DNA of 64,000 bases from Pomphorhynchus laevis. Its lineage: Eukaryota; Acanthocephala; Palaeacanthocephala; Echinorhynchida; Pomphorhynchidae. Below the pieces are notes generated by a model that saw only the letters and a list, made by a program, of their open reading frames with translations, searched no databases and was not told where the DNA came from. Where the stretch lies: contig WNNJ02003267.1 in the NCBI GenBank assembly GCA_012934845.2, positions 24,953 to 88,952 of the forward strand. Reading direction: 5' to 3'. The first letter of the stretch is position 1, and each line of letters begins with the position of its first letter. The translations under genes and the position numbers were made by a program. Shown piece by piece: positions 36,501 to 47,870 of the stretch.

Positions 36501-36590
36501 GATCTAAAATTGAAATCATTAGTACTTACGTATTTTTTTAATATGGTTGAGTACATGTAACTTTTAAGTCATAATTTTTAACGTTGCTTT
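33545..36590 (-). mobile_element. Permuted (Naiad-like) PLE, fullest copy
   Basis: Read on the minus strand from 36590. Start region MYSTILKKYVSTNDFN (36556); Cys block KCNRKNCIVCD; GIY-YIG nuclease with GVVYLIQCTCGLQYIGKT, R, H and EKEDFWIKTLN (to 36104); linker (35953-35606) with FSKDIICSINQKL. Then pre-RT (35500-35230) and RT (35195 to about 34050) with YWNPKLYKNPIKPRF, VKGVPMGGNSSPIIADLF near 34500, active site FRYIDDICVFN near 34390, and NIFLHEHSCIPYN. The 3' UTR is 33940-33545. It is about 3 kb, close to whole, but has several stops and frameshifts. The nuclease-first order differs from canonical Penelope and fits Naiad/Chlamys-type PLEs. Confidence 0.9.
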
Positions 36591-36700
36591 TGAAAATTGG
36601 ATTTGCACTTGCGAGGTCAGCATCATTACAAATTCGGAGCACCCCATCTTCTCGACCACAGTGAAAATCCCATATCAAAAGTTTTGAAGGTCTGTGTCAG
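36591..36700 (+). mobile_element. Small LINE nuclease-domain fragment
   Basis: The plus strand shares GGATTTGCACTTGC-AGGTCAGCATCA with the start of the 38590 LINE piece, reading CTCEVSIITNS. This is too short to place beyond that family. Confidence 0.4.
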
Positions 36701-37184
36701 ATCGTCAATGACTGCGTGCAAATTGGAACAGCTGTTTGTTTGTTCACTTTATATTATTGCCCGCTTTGGGACCTTTTATTACATTTAAAATGTTTTTACT
36801 TTGAATTCGTAATAAATTCACATTAAAAAAATAAAAAAAATAATAATAATTACTATAATTTTTTGTTAATTTATTAAAAATTTATAGTAAAAACATTTTA
36901 CTTTGAATAATTTTCCTGTAGCAGGGAAAATGTTTTTTTTAATGTTTTCCCATTGCAAGCAACAAAATAAAGTGAACAACGAAACACGTGTTCTGCTTTG
37001 AACCGTTTTTTATAATAAAAATATAATTTATAATGATAATATATATTATTATATTATTATAATATTATATTAGATATAGAAATATTTATTAATATTAATA
37101 TGTAATATATATATTTTATAATATAATATACTTTATTATATATAATATTATATTAGATAATATTATATTATATATAATATATAA
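36701..37184. other. Simple A/T-rich sequence
   Basis: TATAATATATTATA-like runs (37020-37180) and a short AAAATGTTTTTACTTTGAA inverted pair (36785-36915). No gene. Confidence 0.5.
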
Positions 37185-37945
37185 AAAAATTTAGAACACA
37201 CAAAAGGAATAAATTTTCAAAATATAATTACGAACGATTTTAAATATTATAAATATTAAAAATCAAATATATTGATACATTTATTCGGATATATATATTT
37301 TTTCCGAATATATAATTAATTTTACTAACGCTTCTTTAATATCTACTAAACCTCGATTTGTATAAAGAGTACTAAAATCGTATGTATTTATATTTTGAAA
37401 ATTGTTCCTTTCGTCTGTTCTAAAAATTCTTTTGTAGAATTAATACTGAAATAGTGTTTTATACCAGTATTAATTTCGATTAGCTAACAATATATTTTGA
37501 GCTAACAATATTAGTTAACAATATACACCTTCTTTATCATTAATATTGGTTTTGTTAAGAATAAGGCTTTCTGGATAAATGTGCCAGTATTAATTTCGAT
37601 TACCTTGCAATATTTTTTAAAGTGTGCTTTAATTACTTTAAGTATTTTATTCATATAGACAGAAAGTGGTTTTAATGTACATTTAAACGCACTACATATG
37701 AACCTAGGTATTATTGGATTTTGATGTAATTTTGTATTCTAATATAATATAGGTATAGTTTTATTATCTAATTCAACCTTTATACGCTTTTTATCCATTA
37801 TAGAACAGTGACTTGTAATAATTGTTTCTAAACTTAACTCACTGCGTTCATATGTTGGATTTACATTTAAATCGTTATAATTAACTTCTTTCATCATTAT
37901 ATCATAATAAAGCTTTTTGCATATGACGACAAAGTTATGTCCCAA
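37185..37945 (-). mobile_element. Scrambled PLE RT fragments
   Basis: 37188-37240 is a short plus-strand RT piece (EH-TKGINFQN). 37290-37480 and 37580-37945 are minus-strand RT pieces with SINSTKEFLE, LSVYMNKILKVIKAHFKKYC, IMDKKRIKVELDNKTIPILY and ICKKLYYDIMMKEVNYND. Internal rearrangement separates them. Confidence 0.8.
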
Positions 37946-38165
37946 ACTACTCTACCTATTTTAACTTCGCATTTTCGTTGTGGCTGCTTCTCTCTTGTGG
38001 AATCATCTGCCCATTCATATCCGTCAATCAACATCAATTCAAACGCCTAATCCGATGTCATTTAAACAATTAATTAATAAACCTGTATGACTTCTGCTGT
38101 GTTTTTGTTAGTGGACTTGTATGCGTGCGGCTGTCACGCATTTGTCATATTGAATAAATTATTAT
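37946..38165 (+). mobile_element. L2/CR1-like LINE 3' end
   Basis: It reads AASLLWNHLPIHIRQST-like sequence in shifting frames, then the 3' UTR hairpin GCGTGC-GGCTG-TCACGC (38136-38152) and TTGAATAAATT. It matches the ends of the copies at 49900 and 56460 and is heavily 5'-truncated into PLE sequence. Confidence 0.8.
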
Positions 38166-38589
38166 ACCCTTTTTATCCATTATAGAACAGTGACTTGTAT
38201 TAATTGCTTCTAAACTTCACTCACTACATTCATATGTTGTGTTTATATTTAAATCATTATAATTAACTTATTTCATCAGTATATCATAATAAAGCTTTTT
38301 GCATATGAAGACAAAGTTATTACTAGCTTTATCAATAGTTGTTATTAGATAGTTATCCTTTAATTTAGTAAGTTCTGTATACATATCGTTATTAATTTTA
38401 TCTTTCCTCTGATAATTGTTTGTTATTTTTATTTTCTCTCTAATTTTATCTAATATATAAGTTTTCCAAATGTTTATCTTTGATGTATTTAAGCTTTCAC
38501 TATTAATCAGCTTACTAAAGTAATCATTTAAGTTATTAATTAAGCATTTAAGTCATTATATTAATTTAATTCTCAGACGTAAGAATTAA
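38166..38589 (-). mobile_element. PLE fragment: pre-RT
   Basis: The minus strand includes TTIDKASNNFVFICKKLYYD (38330-38270) and upstream KINKDMYTELTKLKDN plus the SKLINSESSN region. It overlaps in content the neighbouring 37780-37945 piece, so it is a separate copy. Confidence 0.75.
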
Positions 38590-39060
38590 AATTGGATTTG
38601 CACTTGCAAGGTCAGCATCAACTCTAATGCTCCTTCCTATTCCCAGAACTCCTGCCAATGCACACGGTTATCACGAGATGAGAAAGAGAAATCGATACCT
38701 TGAGAGGATAGTTGATATGGAGCGAGGGAGTTTATTTCCACTAACTTTTTCGACGAGTGGTAGAGCAGGAATTACGGCAAAATTCGTCATAAGGACAATT
38801 GCGGAAAGAACGGCTGATAAAACGGGCAGGAAATATAATATCATTGTATCGGAAATTCGCAGATCAATTTGCGTTGCCTTGGCCATTACATCATCTCGTT
38901 GTCTAAGGGATCCGCGCTACCATGTTTTCTGTTCCTATCAGTTCACCAGCACCAGTCAAATCGACATCCCTACGCAAATATTTTCATCGCAGAATCCCTC
39001 TTCGCGCCAAGACTCTGGACATGAGGGCCACTCTGCCAAAACATGAAATATTAATTTGTT
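38590..39060 (+). mobile_element. LINE C-terminal fragment (HGTF-PLVFS family)
   Basis: The frame at 38627-39046 reads KRNRYLERIVDMERGSLFPL, TFSTSGRAG, EIRRSICVALAITSSRCLRD. Just upstream, in another frame, KVSINSNAPSY recalls the FDVRVFNPNAPSY nuclease block. This is the C-terminus of the same retroelement family as 1-715. One frameshift lies near 38680. Confidence 0.7.
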
Positions 39061-39299
39061 GATATACATAGCAGATTTCGCGATAGACCTGGAGCAGTTT
39101 ACAAGGATTGACGAATTTTCTCTATTTTAATTATCAATTTCTGTTTGTTATAATAAATTCAATTATTTTAAAAAATTAATCTGTATTTATACTATGAATA
39201 CTTTTGGATTTAAATACATACATTCTTTCAAAGATTGAAGTTTCAATATATATTTTCAAAGTTCGAAGATTAAAGTTCTCATTGTTCAAATGATTACAC
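39061..39299. other. No recognised gene
   Basis: AT-rich filler between LINE and PLE pieces. Confidence 0.4.
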
Positions 39300-39690
39300 T
39301 CCAGTATTGGTTAATGTATATTTTCTATTAACATTTTAATGTACAATATTAACATTTATTGTACGATTGTAGTATTTTGCATTACAATAACTGTCTATTA
39401 TACAACTTAGCCTATCATAGTCGTTAATTAATTTTTGATTTATTGAACATATGATATCTTTAGAAAAACTTCTTATATTTACATAAAGATCTTTTAGCTT
39501 ATTATCACTTAAAAGTTGTTTTAATATTTCTAATTGTTCATTTATATCTTTTTTAATATTTTTAACTCTATTTTTCTTATTCATTTTATCACCATGACTT
39601 CTTGGTTTGCGTTTAACCGGATTATTATAATCTAGTTCTTTATTATTTACCATACTACTTCTGCCAATACTTTATACCACGTCAGTTAAT
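39300..39690 (-). mobile_element. PLE fragment: linker
   Basis: The frame 39653-39336 reads YNNPVKRKPRSHGDKMN, LEILKQLLSDNKLKDLYVNI and FSKDIICSINQKLINDYDRL. It is intact over its length but truncated at both ends. Confidence 0.85.
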
Positions 39691-40700
39691 CCTTAACCTA
39701 GATGAGTATGGTATTTTTCAAATTCACAAATCTACATACAATTATTATAATTTATTTATCAGTTGATATCTGCATATTTTAGGCAGTTTAATTTGAACTA
39801 TCACTTATAGTTCAAATTTTATCACCTATGTATTATTCAATAAAAATTAATTCTAACAACTCAAATCACCATCTTGCCTGCATGTCTTAATAGAAGTAAA
39901 CAAAAAAAAACATTTTCTGTTTATTTTAAAATTTGTAAATTTAATTTTAATTTAATTTTAAATTTAATTACTCGAATAAATGAATTTATTCGAGTAAGTT
40001 GTTATAATTATGCTCCGCGCTGTCTCTTAGTCAGTATGTTGGACGCCTCATCAAGAGAGCGACAGAATACTCTCGTTTAGCGTTCTACCTTTTTCAGAAA
40101 CTAAGCTTTGCCGTGCAGCGCGTATCGCCGTCAGTGTTTTAAATTGCAAAATAGAAAGTACCTGAGAACGTGGATGAACTGAAACATTTTTATTTTGTTG
40201 CGATCTCTAATATGAGGAGCAACTGGTGATTGTGCTTATATTTTTAATCAAGTTAATGAAGACGTAAAATATTGTTTTTATCAATATTTTATATCAATTA
40301 ATATTGATAAATATTTATTATCAATATAAAACATTAATAGATTCGTTTTCTGTGCTAATAGACTAAAAATAATAAATTAGTTGCTTACCGTAAATGTGAT
40401 CTGTCATTGCTTTAGATTTTAATTTAGCGAATTAAAAAAGTTTCTTACTTTTATAAGCAAAAATACAGTAAATATCGTATATTGCAATTTTGAATTTGCT
40501 TCAAAATCCGATATTCTAGTCTGCAGTTAGACCAATAGAATGCTCTGAAACGAAATGCCAATTATCGAAAATAATTGCTTTTAAAATGATGTTATTTAAA
40601 TGCTTAATCCGGAGTAGTGAAATGCAAGATCAAATGTAAAAATTCCTTAATCAGTCACAACAGATTTTATTTGAAACAAATAATCTTCCGTTTTCACATA
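39691..40700. other. No recognised gene; small GC-richer patch
   Basis: The patch at 40010-40135 (GCTCCGCGCTGTCTC and GCCGTGCAGCGCGTATCG) is richer in GC than the flanks but shows no frame or RNA-gene fold that I recognise. Confidence 0.4.
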
Positions 40701-41828
40701 TAGAAATTAAGCGAATAATTTTAAAAAATGATTTCAAATCAAAACTTCTTTGGAATTTTAATTTATTTCGTGATATTAAAGCATTGATTAACTATTAAAA
40801 TTGCATTTTATTCTTAAGCATTCATTAAAGCAGTTAATTGCTTTGTTTATATCATCTATAAATAGAAGAAATTCTTTTAGACAATTAATTATAAAGTGCA
40901 GGTATTATTTTGTAACCCTTGAATAACTATTGATCTTTAATAAATTTGAATGTCATTCGCACATTTGTATCGAATTCTCAATGATCCCTACATAAGTACA
41001 GGACATTATTGTGCCCGTTCAGACAATTTTATGTTTTTATCGGTGTGTCCCAAGACAGGTGTAACAACAAATTAGATTGCAGTTATTTGTACACTTGAAA
41101 GTGTCCTTTTAAAACAGCATTTCTATTAAAATGAATTTAGTGTCTGATGCATGGTTAAACTGCAATACGCACTGCCGTGCGCCACGTCATTTAATCCTAA
41201 TGGGTAGTACTATGCAGGCGTACTAAATTTAGTTTATAATTAGTATATATATTTTATTGTTATTATTAACATTTATTGTACGATTATAGTATTTTATATT
41301 ACAATAACTGTCTATTATACAACTTAGCCTATCATAGTCGTTAATTAATTTTTGATTTATTGAACATATGATATCTTTAGAAAAACTTCTTATATTTACA
41401 TAAAGATCTTTTAGCTTATTATCACTTAAAAGTTGTTTTAATATTTCTAATTGTTCATTTATATACATATCTTTTTTAATATTTTTAAGTCTATTTTTCC
41501 TATTCCTTTTATCACTATGACTTTTCAGCCTGTGTTTAACCGGATTATTATAATATAGTTGTTTATTATGTATTATACTACTTCTGCCAATTCCTTGTAT
41601 CACGTCATTCAATCCTAATGGGTACATGGAATTAAGCGTTTTAATCCAAAAATCTTCTTTTTCTAATAGTTTTTGATTTAATATAGAAATGTTTTCTTCG
41701 ATAATATGTTCTAAAATAAATAATTTACAGTTTTTAATATCATGTCCTATTAATCTCATATGTTTATGAAATATAGTTTGACTATTATGCTGTATATTAT
41801 ATATGTGTTGCCTAAACCTAGTTTTTAA
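40701..41828 (-). repeat. Segmental repeat SD1, copy A (with PLE nuclease)
   Basis: About 1.13 kb nearly identical to 50105-51244. The left half (40701-41204) is non-coding. The right half (41205-41828) is a PLE 5' part on the minus strand with open frame 41759-41229 (IKNCKLFILEHIIEENISIL, EKEDFWIKTLNSMYPLGLND, linker). The PLE part ends at the same GTACGCCTGCATAGTACTA block seen inside the 16.5-kb copy. Confidence 0.9.
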
Positions 41829-41995
41829 ACTAATGAGGAAAACATAGTGATTAATTTATGAGTGCACCATAATGTGTCCTAGTACATGTGTAACAATAAA
41901 TTATACTTTATATATTTGTACACTTGAAAGTGTCCCTTTAAAACAGCATTTCTATTAAAATGAATTTATTGTCTGATGCATTTAAGCTATATATT
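41829..41995 (-). repeat. Dispersed repeat R3
   Basis: It shares TGTACACTTGAAAGTGTCCC and AACAGCATTTCTATTAAAAT with 41090-41135 and 50510-50560. Its reverse complement matches 55340-55412 (ATCACTATGTTTTCCTCAT). It is non-coding. Confidence 0.75.
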
Positions 41996-42399
41996 GATTT
42001 TGAGTAATTAGAAATTAAACATTAAAAACTTTGGGAGATAATATACACTTAAACACGTAGATTTAAATATTCTCATACAAGATACTATACACAATTTCGA
42101 AAAAAAAACGATTAACGAAATTAACGATATGCATATAATACGACAAAGTTCGGGCGCACAAGTCTGGCAACAAGATATGTCTGGGTTCGGAAAAGGACCC
42201 AGCTACATCCCAGCTGTCATCTTCTTCGTTCAGCGATCGTAATTTTAGAGCAACATCTTGTCAACACTCAGGTGGACTAATCGACACTACACATCATGCT
42301 CTGTGACCTTGTCATTGATCCGATATTTTGGAACGGGTTTGGTCATCCAACGTATGTACAGTGAAAAGAATTTTATTGTGATTTAGGTCGCGATTAGCT
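41996..42399. other. No recognised gene
   Basis: It may include decayed upstream parts of the following LINE, but no motif was readable. Confidence 0.4.
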
Positions 42400-43620
42400 T
42401 GCCTTATGTCTTCTCTCATTCAAGACGCTTTATGTAAGCAATCCGTAGGAATATGGACTGCGCTGATGTCCTTTCCCAAATTTATGTCCGGGTTGGCAGA
42501 TTTAAAAATGAAAAAAACGACTCAAAGACACATTGCGCATATTTTGTCCTTAATAGAGGTCTGCGACATTGCTAGCTGTTCAAATATTTTGGTCAGTTCA
42601 AAGGGCAGACAAATTTCGCCGAACAGATTCCCGAATGAAAACGTCAAATATGGTAAAGGTCATTGATCTGGCAAGGTCTGATAATTACAGTAAAGCAACG
42701 AGACGATTAACGTCTGACGACATTTGCGCTTAATAATCCTCTATGCGGTTGGATTTGTCATATCTACACTCCACATATAATTCCGCAATAATGATCCAAC
42801 CAACTCGAGCATCGCCACTTACGGTCAATTCTGAAGTTGAATTACGTGCTATACGCTATTTTCCTTAGCCACTTCGACTGGGTGCCTTAGATTATGCCTA
42901 CGGACATCTTAAAGATATCCTTGCGGCTGATCATAGTGACATCTTACAACGCCTGGTAAACCTTGTCAATTATTTGTTGCGGGATTGTCTCAGAATTCTT
43001 AACCCTTGCCAATTTAATTGAGCTTAATAAACCATGCGGTGGAATCAGACCTGTAGTAGGAGACACTTCGTGTCGTCTCTGTGCGTAATGTGTTTGCTAA
43101 AAAACTACAAAAGAAATTTTATGGGACTCTTAATCTTCATCAAGTGAGTGGCTAATGTCGTTGAGCGTATTTTCCACCCTGTTAATTTCGTACACCAACA
43201 GCAATCGTATAATTCTGATTGGGTGTGATAAAAAATCGATTTAAAAACGCTTTCAACTGTTCAAGATAAAATGCTCTAATACGGTCGGTCGACAGTATAT
43301 TCTCTGAATGTTCTCCTTTAGTCAGATGATGTTACAAACGGTCTCCTCTTTATGAGTAGCCGGCTAGGATTCTTTGCGATCCGTGTGTGGTGTTCAACAG
43401 TGGGATCCACTTGAACCTATAATGTTTTCTCTAACCATTGAAAGTATCATAAAGGAATTATATGTGATTCCGGATGTTGGTTTTGATCGTTAGTTTAAAA
43501 ACGACGGAATTATCGGGTGTTAAATTCAGTCTATGAGAAAGATCTTATCTAACTTATCAAATGCATTAAATAGTTTTAATCTTAATCTCAAATGGAGAAA
43601 TACCGAAATAATTAATCATC
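42400..43620 (+). mobile_element. RLE-type LINE, RT region
   Basis: Plus-strand blocks in shifting frames: SKATRRLTSDDICA (42690), VNSEVELRAIRYFP (42830), LNKPCGGIRPVVVGDT (43025), CGVQQWDPLEPIMFSLTIES (43390) and NDGIIGC with NALNSFNLNLKW (43500-43590). The GG-x-RP-x-x-VG block is the hallmark RT block of R2-like LINEs. The fragment is old, with many frame changes. It could belong to either nuclease family seen at 5-6 kb or 47 kb. Confidence 0.7.
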
Positions 43621-43689
43621 ACGACGCAATTTATTTTTTTATTATTATAAAAATATTTATTTTATTTTATTATCTCATTTCCTCGAATG

Positions 43690-44815
43690 CATGATTTTGA
43701 ACGAATCAAAGCAGCTAACTGAGTCTACCTATTTAATACAATAATAATAAAATAACAAATAAATAAATTAGTCCGCCTCTGCATCCAGCAGTGGGAGGGA
43801 ACTATCACTGATGAGTCATAGTGATGACGAAACGACATTCGTCATTCTTTCGCGTCGGGCTTATATGATTACTAAAAATTTACGCGGAATAGTATAATCA
43901 TTTGAGAAATAGAAGTAAACCGATATTAAGATACATTGCGCTGGCATTTGCCAGTGCTTTTGCTAATGATCCAATTTGGTGAAGCAGTAGTGCTGATTTA
44001 GTACTCTATGATGTTACTAGAAAATTTTCTAGTACATCATTCACATTGATTCATTCATTGATTGCCGTCTGCCAGTCCTCCTCTGCATCCAGTAGTGGGA
44101 GGGATCTGGCACTGATGAGTCATTGTGATGACGAAACGGCATTCGTCATTCTTTCGCGTCTGGCTTATATGATTACTAAATAAAAATAAATAAATAAACA
44201 AAAATAAATAAAAAATAATCCTAGATCAATAAATCAAAATTTAATAATTTGATAATAAATAACTATAAATAATTTTTATAAGATTTTATATAACTTATAT
44301 CAAGTTAAAATGAAAAAATTGAAATTTAAAATAAAAATCAATTTTATGAATTGACTAATAAATAACAGACGTTGTATCAGAATAAGAATTAGAGGTCATC
44401 AGGAGGAACTGCTATGTTATCAGGCTTCGGCCCCTAACTCCTATACCCAAATAGCAGCGGGGCCAAATACATGCTAATGATGTATTTCCTCTGATAAAAC
44501 TATCTTGTACTTAATCTAACACAAAGTATATTATTTATTATCCATCCATAAAAATTTGCCACTTAAGAGTTTAAATTTATTCTTTATATTATTGTGTTGA
44601 TTTATATATTTTACTATTTTCTGCTTGATGCTATTTTTATAGTAACCTAGTTTAAAATATGTATCTATTAAATTATTTAAATGATTTTGAATAAAGCCAA
44701 TCTCATTACAAAGTGTTGCAATTCTTAAAATTTCATTATTTTATGTATTATATTTTATATTATATGGTATGCATGAATGCTCATGCAAAAATATGTTTAT
44801 TGTAAATTATTTATT
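43690..44815 (-). mobile_element. Permuted PLE: RT tail and 3' UTR, split by ribozyme dimer
   Basis: 3' UTR pieces at 43690-43745 and 44215-44515 flank the insert at 43770-44200. The RT tail follows on the minus strand (44815-44530), reading HEHSCIPYNIKYN, LQNHLNNLIDTYFKLGYYKN and ending KLLSGKFLWMDNK with the stop at the 3' UTR start. A MITE-like hairpin interrupts it at 44805. Confidence 0.8.
43774..44180 (+). mobile_element. Retrozyme-like tandem pair of hammerhead ribozymes
   Basis: Two direct repeats of about 102 bp (43774-43875, 44079-44180) flank about 203 bp. Each holds a hammerhead core. Copy 1: CTGATGA 43808-43814, stem II GTCAT/ATGAC 43815-43828, GAAA 43829-43832, stem III ACGA/TCGT, cleavage triplet GTC ending 43843. 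Copy 2 has the same at 44111-44146, with a G-T pair replacing A-T in stem III. Cleavage sites are 303 bp apart. A TAAA-rich tail follows 44180. The adjacent stem I pairing is not evident. Layout and size resemble animal retrozymes or PLE-derived ribozyme repeats; it has no coding capacity. Confidence 0.7.
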
Positions 44816-44928
44816 AGTGGACAGAGTGAAGTAAAATATTTAATTGAATTTTCAATAGCCTACTGCTATCATCTCCTGAAGATGAATAAATAAATGTTTT
44901 ACTTCTCTCTCCACTAATAAATAATCTA
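44805..44928. mobile_element. MITE-like inverted-repeat element
   Basis: Terminal inverted repeats of about 30 bp (ATTATTTATTAGTGGA-AGAG and its complement CTCT-CCACTAATAAATAAT) enclose about 65 bp with no frame. It lies inside the PLE RT tail. Confidence 0.75.
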
Positions 44929-45289
44929 ATATGAGTGAACAATCAATTTATAATAAATTATATTTACACAAACAAATTATTAAAAATAATGCATAATAAA
45001 ATTCAGATATTTTTATAATAATTTAATTTATTATTTAATGTAACACAAACTGTTTTCTTCAGCAAATATCTGATTAATCCTACGGATTATCTGTGCACAT
45101 GTTATACTACTGCATCGGTGTGAAAACTCTCTGCTCCACACGAAATAAAATTCTAAGTTGTGTATGTCAACGTTGTATTAGTCGTTGGCATACCACGCGA
45201 CGACCGAAAACCGCGAAGGCATAAGGATGTCGCATGGCAAAAGGCGAAACTGATCTTCCGTTTCAAAGCGCATAACATCTGCCTGTAAA
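44929..45289. other. No recognised gene
   Basis: It includes a GC-richer segment 45110-45285 without a recognised motif. Confidence 0.4.
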
Positions 45290-46680
45290 ATAAATAATTG
45301 TTTTTAGATTTTCTATAATTTAAATCAAGTTAAAATAAAAAACTTGAAATTTAAAATAAACGTCATTTTTATGAATTGACTAATAAAAAACAGACGTTGT
45401 ATCACAATAAGAATTAGATGTGATCAGGAGGAGCTGCTATGCTATCAGGTTTCGGCCCCTTATAGACGATGTATCAGAATAAGAACTAAAGGTCTCTATT
45501 CCACTACCAAACATAGCAGTGGGCCAAATAAGTGAATTTTCTCCGATGAAATTTGTATAGTATAGTATTCTAATATCGTATTCCATACATACAAATTTCC
45601 CGCTAATGATTTTAAATTTATTCTTTATATTATTGTGTTGATTTATATATTTTACTATTTTCTGTTTGATGATATTTTTATAGTAACCTAGTTTAAAATA
45701 TGCATCTATTAAATTATTTAAATGATTTTGAAGAAAGCCAATATCATTACATATTGTTGCAATTCTTAAAATTTCATTATTTAATGTATTATATTTTATA
45801 TTATATGGTATGCATGAATGCTCATGCAAAAATATGTTTATTGTAAATTTAAATATGTCATCTTTACGATATAAATTAAAAGTAGTTTTAGTTAATGTTA
45901 ATTTAATGTTCATAACGATTCGAGGTCATTATCAGAAACTGCCATGCTATCAGGTTACGGCCACTATTTCTAAAACCAACATAGCAGCGGGGCTAAACAC
46001 TGTAAATGAGGAATTTCCTTTGATTAAATTTGATTATCTAGTACCCTTTTCTAATACAAAGTATATTATTTAATATCCATAAAAATTTTACGCTAATGAT
46101 TTTAAATATTTTTAATAAAATTTTGTTGATTTATATATTTTACTATTTTACTATTTAATATTTTTCGTATTGTACTTGTCTTGATTAGACCTCGGTTTTT
46201 TAAACTTATATATATCTTCTATAAAATAAATTTTCGTAGTACGCAAATAAAATTAAAACTAGTTTAAAATATGTATCTATTAAATTATTTAAATGATTTT
46301 AAAGAAAGCCAATATCATTACATATTGTTGCAATTCTTAAAATTTCATTATTTAATGTATTATATTTTATATTATATGGTATGCATGAATGCTCATGCAA
46401 AAATATGTTTCTTGTAAATTTAAATATGTCATCTTTACTAAAATCGTACGTATTTATATTTTGAAAATTTATTCCTTTTGTCTGTTCTCAAAATTCGTTT
46501 GTAGAATTAATACTGAAATAGTGTTTTATAGCAGTATGAATTTCGATAATCCTACACTATTTTTTAAAAGTGTGCTTTAATTACTTTAATTATTTTATTC
46601 ATGTAAAAAAGAGTGGTTTTAATGTAAATTTAAAAGCACTACATATGAGCACAGGTTTTATTGGACTTTAAATGTCGAAT
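45290..46680 (-). mobile_element. Cluster of PLE RT tails and 3' UTR pieces
   Basis: 45290-45560 and 45915-46055 are diverged 3' UTRs. The minus-strand frame 45913-45437 carries NIKLTLTKTTFNLYRKDDIF, HEHSCIPYNIKYNTLNNEIL, then YINQHNNIKNKFK and SGKF at its end. 46255-46440 is another RT-tail copy, and 46440-46680 a piece with FSINSTNEF and ICSAFKFTLKPL-like remains. Several truncated copies are nested. Confidence 0.75.
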
Positions 46681-47665
46681 TTTACTTTACTAAGAACTTT
46701 AATCAGAAGCGTTGAATTTTGTGCTTCGCACCTTAAGTGTGGCGTTCTGCTAAGATTATTAAGAGATCTCGACTCATTATCTGGACTTCCCGACCAGGAT
46801 ATCGTTTACCATCTTTTGTGACATTCTGCTTCAGCTTAACGTATTAGCCATTTGATGCGGTCAGTCGATCCCTCTTCCATAAAATTTGATCTAAAGTTTT
46901 TTTCAGCTCCGTCATTAATGTAATTAACGAATTAGTCGAGATACAACTAGATTCCCGCTCACGAATCCAAACGTGCCTTCCGCTGAGTATGAGTTTAATT
47001 GGTATAAAAAGCTGTGAAATTCACACTCATTTTGCTTATGCCGCTAGTCTGGCTAATGTTGCAAACACTTATGAGTTAGATGCGTCTTAATTTGCCGGAT
47101 TTTCTTGTGCATTTGACTCGTTACATCGAAACTACCTATCCGAATTTATTGCGAATGATATTGTTGGTACAACCATATTTCACAATCGTGCTTGAGCAGG
47201 AAAATCTATCAAGTATTAAACACAAAACGAATCGTGACATCATACCCCTTTTGACGCACCACGTTTTCTTGCAGTTGATTGTGCACACTCAAATGCCGGG
47301 TTGCAAACTATGACGACTAAGATTAACTGGCTAAGCTTGTTGACAACTGAATTTCATATCATTCTAAAACTGTTGTTGTGAATACTAATTTATATGCAGC
47401 CATACAAATGTCGCCGATGCTTTAAACACGTTGGTGCTAGTGGTTTCATAACTTACACTCTAGTTTGGGGGATAACAAGTATTCGTCAGAACGGAGTGCT
47501 AGATACGATTTTCAATAGAGCTAAACCAGCAATACTACGTGTGGAGCAAAAAACACTGAATCTTATCAGAGACTTATAATAACGGCATGCAGACATCTTC
47601 CTGTATGGAGATACACCAGATGATTTTGCGGTTACTAAACCGCAGCAATCAAACTTGTCGAAATC
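46328..47665 (+). repeat. Segmental repeat SD2, copy A
   Basis: Nearly identical to 53628-54981 over about 1.34 kb. It covers PLE RT debris plus a LINE fragment, with a few percent substitutions and small indels (for example at 46715-46730). Confidence 0.9.
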
Positions 47666-47870
47666 TAGCACTGAAGCGTCGTTTGCTACAGAAGACTATG
47701 CTATGCGAGTCTAAGAACGGAAATACCATCACAAATTAGAGGTAAATGGCTATATGTTTACCCCAACTGTTGTTGAAACGAATGGGAATGTAACGCAGAA
47801 GGCTTAAGTTTCACTCCAAAAATTGCGCGCTATATTGCTGCTCGTCAGAACGTACCTTAAAACAGAGCAT
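46681..47870 (+). mobile_element. RLE-type LINE, second nuclease family
   Basis: Plus-strand blocks: LDSLSGLPDQDIVYHLL and SHLMRSVDPSSIKFD (46760-46890); a knuckle-like CRRCFKHVGASGF (47400); EQKTLNLIRDL; HADIFLYGDTPDDFAVT (47590-47630), recalling the RPAD-x-x-L nuclease block; and LEVNGYMFTPTVVETNGNV (47740-47790). This order (knuckle, RPAD, PLVVET) is that of another restriction-like LINE lineage, distinct from the WDATCVDT family. Frames change often. Confidence 0.65.

Noticed and set aside
33545-36590. Selenoprotein reading of stops in the permuted PLE
   Set aside because: Some Naiad elements are reported as selenoproteins, but the interruptions I could read here are mainly TAA or TAG, and frameshifts are also present, so ordinary decay is the simpler reading.
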